Below, one piece after another: positions 56,215 through 64,000 of a stretch of DNA of 64,000 nucleotides. Within the stretch, counting starts at the first letter, position 1, and the number at the start of each line of letters is the position of its first letter. The stretch is taken from positions 36,265,335 through 36,329,334 of the forward strand of contig OX393549.1 in the NCBI GenBank assembly GCA_947650365.1. The letters are read 5' to 3'. The notes beneath the pieces were generated by a model. It searched no databases. It had not been told where the DNA came from and saw nothing but the letters and a program-made list of their open reading frames with translations. Source of the DNA: Chamaelirium japonicum. Its lineage: Eukaryota; Streptophyta; Magnoliopsida; Liliales; Melanthiaceae. The position numbers were made by a program, and so were the translations under genes.

Positions 56215-57310
56215 AAGAAAGTAAACTCTCGATCATCTCCCACATCGACCTCCAACAAGCTAGGTTTCATGTAACAAGAAAAAATAACAAGTAGTGGGGG
56301 TTTAAGTTACTTCTGGTGAAGGATTAGAGAAATTAAAGCAAATCCCGACTACCTCCGACGAAGCAATAGATAAAGCAAACAATCGGAGACCTCTAGCAAG
56401 CAAATCCATAGCAAGAAAAAATACAAGTAATGAGGTTTTAGGCGACATTTGGCAAAGAAATGGAGAAAGCAAACTCTCGATGAAATCTTGACGACATCCG
56501 CCAAATCAATGAAAGAAAACAATTGGTGACCTATAACGACCTCCAACAAAAGATTCCATGGTAATCAGGAACGCAAGTAGTGGGGTTTCCAACAACCTCG
56601 GCAAAGAAATAAAGAAAAAAAGATCCCGATGACCTAACACATCCATTAAAAGAACTAAATGCAAACGGTTCCATTAGGTTGCGTTCAGGATCTTGGACGC
56701 AACCAAATGCAACCATTTGCATCCAAGACCAGGAAGCAACCTGGATTATTGGATTGCATATCCTAGACGCAAATGGTTGTGTTTGGTTGCGTCATGCAAC
56801 CAAACAAGATCTAGGAAGTAGCATGGATTTTCAGATCCTGAAAGCAAATGGTGGCGCTTGGTTGTGCCGGTTTTGGATGCAACCAAGTGCAACCATTTGC
56901 GTCACGTTCAATTTGCATCCAGGATCCCAGATGCAACAATTGCGTCTATGTTGCGTTCAGGAACCTTCATTACTTGGGTTTCCTTCTTGCCATGGAATCC
57001 TTGCTGGAGGCTTTTGGAAGGTCGAGGGATATAATTTCCCCAATGTTTCGCCAGAGGTCGTCGAGAGTCTGTCGAGAGTTTACTTTATCCATTCCTTTAT
57101 TAAAGATCGATTGCATGTAATATATCCCACCATATGTGTTCTTTCTTATCGTAGAACCCTTGTTGGAACTCGATAGTTGGGAGATTGCCGATTGTTTGTG
57201 TTTCTCCATTGCTTCGCAGGAAGTTGTTGGAAAGTCTCCGGGAGTTTTCTTTCTATATTCCTTTGCTGGAGGTCATTGTAAACCCTACTACTTGTGTTTT
57301 TCTGCATTGA
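56215..57310. mobile_element. Inverted array of ~110-bp subrepeats with hairpin centre
   Basis: Left side (56215-56660) and right side (56960-57310) carry the same unit in opposite orientation. Its words are GCAAACTCTCGA, GACCTCCA(A/G)CAA, CCATGG(C/T)AA.. and ACAAGTAGTGGGG. Each side has 3-4 units. The middle (56665-56960) is built from inverted GCAACCAAATGCAACCATTTG and CAAATGGTTGTGTTTGG words. It resembles a Foldback-type transposon. ORFs here are by-products. Confidence 0.7.
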
Positions 57311-57497
57311 AACCCTTACAAGATGTCATTCAGAGACCATCAGAAGTTCAAATAAACGGCCAGAAAAGAAACAATACAGAACACGGGATAAAAGATGATA
57401 ACACTTGATGTAAATTCGTTATAAATGAAAATTATATTTCTATTCAAAAATTAAGTAACATTTACGGTCGCTGCACTTAGTACGAGCAATACGACAA

Positions 57498-58250
57498 AGT
57501 TTTTTTTTTGAGATAACCCTTTTATCGGAGGAGGGGTTTGGCTTGGACCCCTACTTGTTCATTGATTAATAAGATAGTTTACAAGAAAAAGAAAAAGGTA
57601 AAACACCACTCAAGGGACACTATAGAAAGTTATCCAAGGCTTTCTGGAATTGGCCTGAGATTGTTGTCGTCCAAAGTTTGATGGTCTCTACCGTGCGTCG
57701 TACTATGTCCAAGACAAGGCTGAACTTCTTCTTGAATACTCTATTAAGCCAAATATTTCAGCAAATAGCAATGGAGAGGATGTCCCAAATCTTTCTCGAG
57801 TCTTTTGGGATTCTCCTGATCCTTCACGAGGACCATAACGACTTCAAGCCGGATGGGTAATAGGCGATGGTCATCTTCCTCTTGAAATAGCCGGCCCAAA
57901 TGTCCCTAGAAATGTTACCCTGAAGCAAGAGGTGGTTTGCGTCTTCATCGGCCTCATTGCAAAGAGGGCAAGCGACTTCTTGAATCGTTAGATGATTTCT
58001 CCGCTTAGATTCTTCTTTGTGAGAATCCTATCTTTAATGGCCAGGCATATGAAATACTCGTTTTGTTGGAGTCTTGGTGCGCCAGAGGTATTTAGAAGCA
58101 GGACAATCCCTAGAATCACCAATGATAAGTTTGTAAAAAAAATTCACCGTAAACTTATCCAACGTGGTCTGCTGTGTTCGATAGAGAGAAGTGGGATAAG
58201 ATCTGAAGAAAAAAATTATTCTGTCATTTTCGGAAGAAAGAAAAACTCAG
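57498..58250 (-). mobile_element. 5'-truncated L1-type LINE, 3' end
   Basis: Minus strand shows fragments of the zinc-binding RT-associated domain (zf-RVT): DKFTVNFFYKLIIGDSRDCP, SKYLWRTKTP, VACPLCNEADEDANHLLLQG and ISRDIWAGYFKRK, then a C-terminal helix region and an A tail (57498-57507). Order and motifs match plant L1 ORF2 C-termini. It contains frame breaks, so it is inactive. Confidence 0.8.
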
Positions 58251-58373
58251 CTATGATGACCATGGTTAAAGCCTGCAGGTCCTTGCTCAGTGTGAAACCA
58301 AGCTGGACTTGAGACCCATCAGATTGGACTGTGCAGTGATCCTCCAGAGATGGGTGGGGACCTCGAACAGTCC

Positions 58374-58572
58374 CCCCCCCCCCCGACAGAAAACCAAGAT
58401 TCGTCCACCCACCATTTCCACAAGTTAAACCTGGTCTCTAAACCAAACCTAGTCTCTAAACCCGACCTGGATTGGCAGTCAAAGCCTGGTCAGATGCTAA
58501 CCCATTTTGTCGGCCGAAGAACACCGTAGAAAGTGTGAGGAAATTGCCCCCCCCCCCCCCCCCCCCCCCCCC
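58374..58572 (+). repeat. Poly-C runs
   Basis: About 11-12 C at 58374 and about 27 C at 58546. A further ~21-C run is at 58818. They are unusual as pure homopolymers and potential assembly trouble spots. Confidence 0.85.
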
Positions 58573-59065
58573 TTCCTTTTCTTAACATCAACCACACTGA
58601 TTGAATAGAAATCATGAGGAGGATTTGTTTAAGTTTGAAGATGTTGGAAAGTCTCGAAAGGAGAAGCTGACATCTTAACCGAATGAAGTGCACGTACTAT
58701 CTAATCCTAAACAAACCCAATTCGTCCAAGAATAATTCGATTCGATAACCACTTCTCGTGTACGTCCCAATCAAATCCCCGTTGCTGTCGGAGCCCGACG
58801 ATTCGATCCGATTCGCACCCCCCCCCCCCCCCCCCCCAACTCGAGCACCGATTTACTTGGAAATCAAATGGATGCGAAGGATGCGAGGAAGCTTCACCCA
58901 TTGTACCTGGGCATGCATTGAGCACCCAACTAGCTCAGTCGGTGCTGCGTCTCCCTCTCCGGCCCGTAGTCACGGTTTCAAAGCGAACGAATCACTTCAC
59001 CCTGATGAATAGTGCAAAATGACATACATGTCCTCGAAATCGACCAATGAGAGACAGAGGGTGAT
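58573..59065. other. Intergenic DNA
   Basis: No gene. 58930-58980 has a tRNA-like CTAGCTCAGTCGG word and GGTTTCAAA, probably a decayed SINE head. Confidence 0.35.
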
Positions 59066-59164
59066 GTTCCAACCACTTTAAGGGAGTAATGCTACTAGTA
59101 CAATCTCCATCAACGATCGAAAAAATGAACAAAGTAGCATTACTCTCTTTAAGGAGGTTGGAAC
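59066..59164. mobile_element. 99-bp hairpin MITE
   Basis: GTTCCAACCACTTTAAGGG and CTCTTTAAGGAGGTTGGAAC are inverted, followed inward by AGTAATGCTACT and GTAGCATTACT. Loop about 30 bp. Confidence 0.75.
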
Positions 59165-59696
59165 AAAATCGTTCTCGGTTTTGAATCCCAGTAGGGGTAA
59201 TTCTGCTCGTGGTTGCGAATGCTCGTGGTGGGCCCTTTCCTCCACTCGTGTGGCAACATCCAGGACTAGGTGGGTCCCTTTCTTTCGCTCTGTGTGACGA
59301 ATCTTTCCCGCTCAGGTGTGGCGACTTCTTGCGAGGCCCGGCTACTGTAGTCCAGTGCAATGTACCCAAAAAAAAAAAAAAAAAGAAAATGAAAAAGAAA
59401 GAGGAAGGAAAAACACGCGATCTAGTGTTTGAAGGATAGATTCCCTTCCAGCAGCTGCATTAGACAAAGCAAACAGTGGGTGAAACATTCGAGCATTAAA
59501 CTTGGGCTGTAGAGTCTGATGTCTTGTTCCCTTGACATTGGTTTGCTGGTGCCAATACTAAACTGGGATTTCGGAAGACAGAGTGCCCGTAGTTGAGAGA
59601 CCATTGTGCTGCCCAACAAGAACGAGAAGGTATAGAAACATAAGTCCTTTGGAGGGGTAACCATAAAAAAAAAGAAGTCCTTTTGGAGGGGTACCC

Positions 59697-59730
<34 letters not shown>

Positions 59731-60276
59731 CCTCTCACCACTGCTTAGGGCAGTTGGCAGTGGTACGACTCCTCGTGGGCACTAACCCGGGTTCAAAACC
59801 CATTCCCCGCTTTTTGTGGCTGTTGAGATGGTCACACGGGTTAGTACCACATCGGTAATGGAGGCAGGTGATGTGCAGTTTATATATCGGTCTTGGATCA
59901 CCCCCTTACAAGCCGGTTTTGGGAGGAGGTGGATATCCAAGATTGGGTTCTTCACATGGTATCAGAGCTAGGATCTGCTCCGGAGCTCCGTCCGATTTTG
60001 CCCATGCCACGTGTCCTGCGTGAGGGGGGATGTTGAGATGTTCACACGGGCTAGGCCCACATCGATAATGGGAGCGAGTAATGTGCAGGTTATATACAAG
60101 TCTTGGACCTTTCCATACAAGCCGGTTTTGTGAGGAGGTGGGTATCCAAGGTTGGATTCGTCACAGTGGTGTTCCCGCTCCATGTTGTGGCAAATTCCTA
60201 TGGGCCATGTGGGCCCTTCCCTGCTCTGTGTGGCTCATGCCCGCTGGGGTTGTACACACCAAAAAAAAAAAAAAAG
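59731..60276 (+). mobile_element. tRNA-derived SINE interrupted by a TRIM
   Basis: Head with A-box-like AGTTGGCAGTGG (59751) and B box GGGTTCAAAACCC. The body stops at TTTTTGTGGC (59820) and resumes after 60165 (GTGGTGTTCCCGCTCC). It ends GTACACACC plus a ~16-base A tail. The body resembles 59200-59385 (GTGGGCCC..., TGTGTG, GTACCC-A tail), a second copy of the family. Confidence 0.65.
59821..60165 (+). mobile_element. Complete 345-bp TRIM/SMART element
   Basis: LTRs 59821-59956 (136 bp) and 60031-60165 (135 bp), TGTTGAGATG...TCACA. The primer site TGGTATCAGAGC at 59957-59968 directly follows LTR 1, and polypurine TGAGGGGGGA (60021-60030) precedes LTR 2. The internal region is only 74 bp. Flanks GTGGC / GTGGT are a 5-bp duplication with one change. 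Confidence 0.9.
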
Positions 60277-60394
60277 GATTCAATGGGTTTCTTATGATTT
60301 TTTGTGGTATTAGTACCGGCTTAATGTTTTTCGAGCTTGATGATAGTGATCAGTTTTCTGACAGGCAAAACAAATTTTTTTTGTTTTGCTAGAC

Positions 60395-60613
60395 TTGTAA
60401 GGCGGTCAGGGGCCAGGGTGCCAGAGTAAGGGCTCAAAGTGATTCGGAGATAAAACGGGTAAGGCAGCATAGTTGCTATTTATGAAATTCTATACAAATT
60501 ACAATGGTCTTGAGAGAAAGCTCGATCTACGGTGTCCATATCGGGACTCAAACATGGAGCCTCTCCAACATGGGAGAGAGGAATCACCACCAATCCACAT
60601 GAGCTAAGTTTTT
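60395..60613 (-). repeat. SINE-like repeat, copy 2
   Basis: Minus strand starts with A-box-like TTAGCTCATGTGGATTGG and has B-box-like GTTTGAGTCCCG. The body matches 51490-51815 (GGCAGCATAGTTG, TGAAATTCTATA, GTCCATATCGGG). Confidence 0.45.
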
Positions 60614-61640
60614 TTTTGTAACCTCTCGTTAGGCTCATAGCACCGTCTCCCCCTTTCCCCCTTTCTCCTAGGTTTAGGGTTTCGTCCCTCTTTCTCTTGG
60701 CCTCCTTGGATGCCGGCGACGGCTCTGGAGAGGCCAGGCCTTAGAAGAGTGGTGCTCTTGGGTGGGGATCTGGCACCCTTCCTCCCCCTTTGTACATAGG
60801 GGATTCTTTGACAGTCGGCGTTTTGTGATCATCACGTCGGAGTCGCGGGCCTCTCGATCTCCTATTGGTTCGACGGTCTCACTCGGCCTTGTGGGAGCAA
60901 CCTGTCGGGCTCAGTCGGAGTGCAAATCTGACCCCAGCGATGATGTTTCTGCCGGTGGTTGTCCATATTGCCTCCTTTGATCGATAGTGCGGCTCCCGGT
61001 GATCCTAGGAGTGTCGTCGGATTCAACGGCAGCTCGGAGCCCGTCTTCGACTCCTTCATTTGTTGGCTGACTGCGAGAGATGACAATGGATCGCCATCTG
61101 GTGCTGGAGGTGGCCAGATTTCTGATTTGTATCTGAACTCCATTAGAAAAAAGGGATTCAAATTAGGCTTCAAAATTTTCACTTTTCTTATATTATTTTA
61201 TGGTTTTAGAAGCTTTGAAGGTTTGTGATTTTCTTCTTTTTGCTGGGCAGTCTTGTGATTTGCGAAATCCAGCACTGCGGCCGAACTCCTACTTGCTCCA
61301 ATCCGGCCACCTCCTAATCGTGCTCCTCCGGCCTGGATCTCAACTCTTCCTTATCTGAGCACAAACATATCTTCAGGTCTAGATCTATGTCAATCCCTGT
61401 CAAATAAGTTCAAATTGAAAAAGTTACCATGAGCTTATCGTGTCTTATCGAGTTGGGTCAGGTCAGATCGGATCATGTTAGGTCTAATCAGGTCGGGTCG
61501 GGTCACCTGAGATGACCCGTGAGATAAATGGGTCTAACAGGTCTACCCGTTTATAAGCGGGTCGGGTACGGGTTTAGGATCTAGACACGATTAGTTAAAC
61601 AGGTCGGGTCCGGATCTAGGGGTTCCAGACACGACACTAA
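60614..61640. other. Intergenic DNA, no gene supported
   Basis: Includes a GGGTCGGGTC-rich stretch (61440-61600). CATTGCCAGCCCTAATG at 61644 looks like a hAT-type right terminus, but its left partner was not located. The ORFs at 60762-61228 carry no recognisable domain. Confidence 0.35.
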
Positions 61641-61947
61641 CACAGCCCATTGCCAGCCCTAATGCAGACCATGTGTCTCTCTTTATTGCTTTGCAAGCAA
61701 CAAGTGTTTGCTGAGTTCGTCTCGATTGGGCCCAGCCCAACTTAAGAGGCCCGATGACAAAGCCCATCCTAGCCCACAGCACAAGCAAATACCGCACATG
61801 TTTTTGTGGGAGACGAGTTAGGTATTCCATACAATCAATGCCAATGATAAAGGGATTGATACACTAAGATCAAAAACCATGACTGAATCTATACTATAAT
61901 ATAAGCCAGCGGTCCCTAATGTGGCAACCTCTCCACTGTTGACAACC

Positions 61948-62015
<68 letters not shown>

Positions 62016-62229
62016 TCCGGGGGTGCGGTTTTCATCGGTGACTCCCGGGCCTTGCTTGGGGGTTTGCACTAGTTATGAACTATGATAAGAAACTCTTCAA
62101 CTTCATAATGGTATCAGAGTCATGATCATATTGCTACAGAGCACTGCAACTAGTCAAACCCTCCGAACATACAAGCCCTGTTATGGAAAGAACATAAAAA
62201 TCGTCTTATCTCTTGGGAATTAATTTTTG
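61641..62229. other. Intergenic DNA with CT microsatellite
   Basis: (CT)n of about 60 bp at 61951-62010. No gene seen. Confidence 0.6.
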
Positions 62230-62660
62230 TCGGAACTAATTTGTTTTTTTTATGGGCGAGTTGGTGAGCGGTCTCCGACAAGATATTAGTTTTAGCTTAA
62301 GTCCCCCAAAATAATATGAAATTGCTCTACACAACAATTCAAATTTTCAAAACGAATGCCATCATTTCTCCGAAACTAACCGAAGAACCTGACCAAACAT
62401 GCCACATCTTCTTGCCTCCACTGCTCGCCGCCGTCGGAGCTATTCGCCACCACTGAACCGAACCTAAACCTGACCCTAAACCTAAGATCTATAGGCATGG
62501 GATGAAGCCTAGACCAAGGAATCCCGAACCTAACCGAACCCATCCGTCTCCAATTCCTTCTCATCTCCGTTGCTCACCCCTGTCGAGGCAGCGGCGACGA
62601 GCAGGTGCAACTCGAGTTGCGCCTGCTGATCTCTGGCCATCTAAGCTTGTTCAGCTGCTC
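62230..62660. repeat. Dispersed repeat with telomere-like words
   Basis: AACCTAAACCTGACCCTAAA, the ATGGGATGAAGCCTAGACCA-type block and the GCGACGAGCAGGTGCAACTC end match 48420-48560 with rearrangement. No coding capacity. Confidence 0.5.
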
Positions 62661-63660
62661 ATATGTTGATCACCAATTAACCCTTTTTTATTGATTATTT
62701 TATTTCTCATGTGAAAAACTTTAAAAATTAAGAAAAAAATTACACTTTGTCCCTTGTAGTTTCATCCAAAATCACTTAACCTTCTTCACTTTTTTTCACT
62801 TGCCCAATTAGCACCTATATGTAAAATAACATCTAGCCCTCCTTTTTTTTTTATCAATTATTGCATTTAACAGAACCTAGCACTTATAGCTGGAATTGAT
62901 GGGGGCAAACTGTAGTTTTTTTAACTTGAAGGGGGTTAAGTGATTTGTAGTGACATATAAATGGACAAATATAATTTTCCCTAATTCATATTTCATTGGG
63001 AGTACCACAGATAAAGGACTTAGTGATTGTTCTTTTTTTTTTTTTAGTGATTGTTCTCTAAACCACAGAGAAAAGGGCTCAATAGAGCCCACTTATATAG
63101 CCAATTGGGCACCCAAAAGGCATGGGCTAACCCATTTCCCAGCCCTCAAGGCCTAGCAGTGCCAATGTACTTTTTGGTCCAACCCCTCTACAAAACAAAA
63201 AATATAGGCCCAGCTCAATCTGTCTTAGATGACCCATGTGTGTTCAAGCAATTGAGACTTTCAAGTATTAGACACGGGGTATGGGAGAGCCCAATGGAGT
63301 GAGTTCTATTAGGGACTATGCTCATATATATATACAAATATACATAGCATATACAACTATAACTAACATCCTCCCTCAAACTCAAGGTGGGTCGAACACC
63401 AAGAGTTCACGAACACAATACTGCCATACTGGAACCTGACCCGAATATACTCATATAACCCTAACTCTGCAACCCTTATTCGTCCGTGGCTGACATACTT
63501 CTCACATGCTAAGTTTACGCTTTGTTTTTTGGGGTAATGTGGTTTAGATCTCTGACAAGAGATCGGTTTCAGCTAAAGGGCTGGTAATGTTTCGGTTTAG
63601 GGAATAGTCCCCATAAACAACTATAGTTTCACTACCTGTTTTACCCGTACGTACGGATGG
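62661..63660. other. Intergenic DNA
   Basis: No gene recognised. 62700-63060 is AT-rich with T and A runs. Confidence 0.4.
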
Positions 63661-63990
63661 ACAAAAAAATATATAGAATCCGGATGGCGACACAAATCAT
63701 TATAGCAATTTCGGATTGCTATAGTATTTCAGGCTGCTCCAATATTCTGGGCTGCTATAGTATTTCAAACAGCTACAATGATTTCTATCCGATATAGTGA
63801 TTTTGGTCTGCTACAATATTTCGGTCTGCTATAGTGATTTCAGTCCTCTATAATATTTCGGGTTGCTACAGTGATTTGGATTAGGTTTAGGGTAAGGTTT
63901 TGCTGTTAGGGGTATAGAATTAGGGTTAGGTTTATGGTTACGGTTCACTATTTAGGCTATAGATTTCGGGTTAAGATTAGGTTTAGAGTT
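63661..63990 (+). repeat. Degenerate ~25-bp tandem repeat and TTTAGGG-like words
   Basis: About eight units like GGTCTGCTATAGTGATTTC from 63690 to 63870, then GTTTAGGGTAAGG and TTAGGGTTAGG words to the window end. Confidence 0.6.
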
Positions 63991-64000
63991 GATTGGTTGG

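Noticed and set aside
56679-57176. 165-residue ORF as a gene
   Set aside because: It runs through inverted subrepeats and has no recognisable domain or codon bias.
58925-58985. tRNA gene
   Set aside because: It has an A-box-like CTAGCTCAGTCGG but no cloverleaf and a poor B box. It is more likely a decayed SINE head.

Overview
This is a nuclear window from a flowering plant. It is almost entirely transposable-element sequence, with one recognisable host gene. The evidence is many LTR retrotransposons using the TGGTATCAGAGC initiator-Met-tRNA primer site, Cassandra elements with 5S rRNA-derived LTRs, a Mutator-like element with short-intron genes, CACTA- and hAT-type MITEs, tRNA-derived SINEs and an L1-type LINE tail. 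The single gene is a very GC-rich receptor-like kinase, which suggests (weakly) a monocot. All taxonomic statements are inference.

Layout. 93-7976: decayed Ty1/copia element with a 2.3-kb 5' LTR and a truncated 3' LTR. 8902-10241: minus-strand array of two TRIM-like LTRs separated by a Cassandra LTR, with primer-site motifs at the junctions. 10242-38131: a Mutator-like element (MULE) lacking its left end. It carries a transposase pseudogene (+) and, on the minus strand, a GRF zinc-finger gene (not visible as a simple ORF because of an 81-bp intron) and a DUF1985 / Ulp1-type (C48) protease gene. The MULE is split by a 20.6-kb nested insertion (13167-33815, TSD TAAAC) that lies exactly inside the DCG-VY catalytic-cysteine motif of the protease. 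That insertion is a minus-strand LTR element coding only for Gag. Its left LTR is interrupted by a 12.1-kb Tat-lineage Ty3/gypsy element (13745-25867, TSD AACTC). Its right LTR is interrupted by a five-LTR Cassandra array with an internal inversion (30926-32839, TSD TGTTA).

38148-43279: a 279-bp MITE, a minus-strand Ty1/copia remnant, a CACTA MITE and a 518-bp hAT-like MITE. 44790-48225: a 3.4-kb foldback structure containing two SINE copies. 49044-50165 (minus): a receptor-like cytoplasmic-type kinase gene with two compensating single-base frame breaks. 50700-64000: intergenic DNA with hairpin MITEs, two very small complete TRIM/SMART elements (316 and 345 bp, both with TSDs), an inverted array of short subrepeats, an L1-type LINE 3' end, SINEs, long GA/CT microsatellites and C-homopolymers.

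Working relationships. The mobile elements are mostly dead. The Tat element has the most complete coding content (Gag, protease, RT, two RNase H domains), but it carries five in-frame nonsense codons and its integrase core is missing. Order of events from the nesting: MULE, then Gag-only LTR element, then Tat element and Cassandra array. Introns, splice sites and lineage assignments were read by eye from sequence, and no database search was possible.
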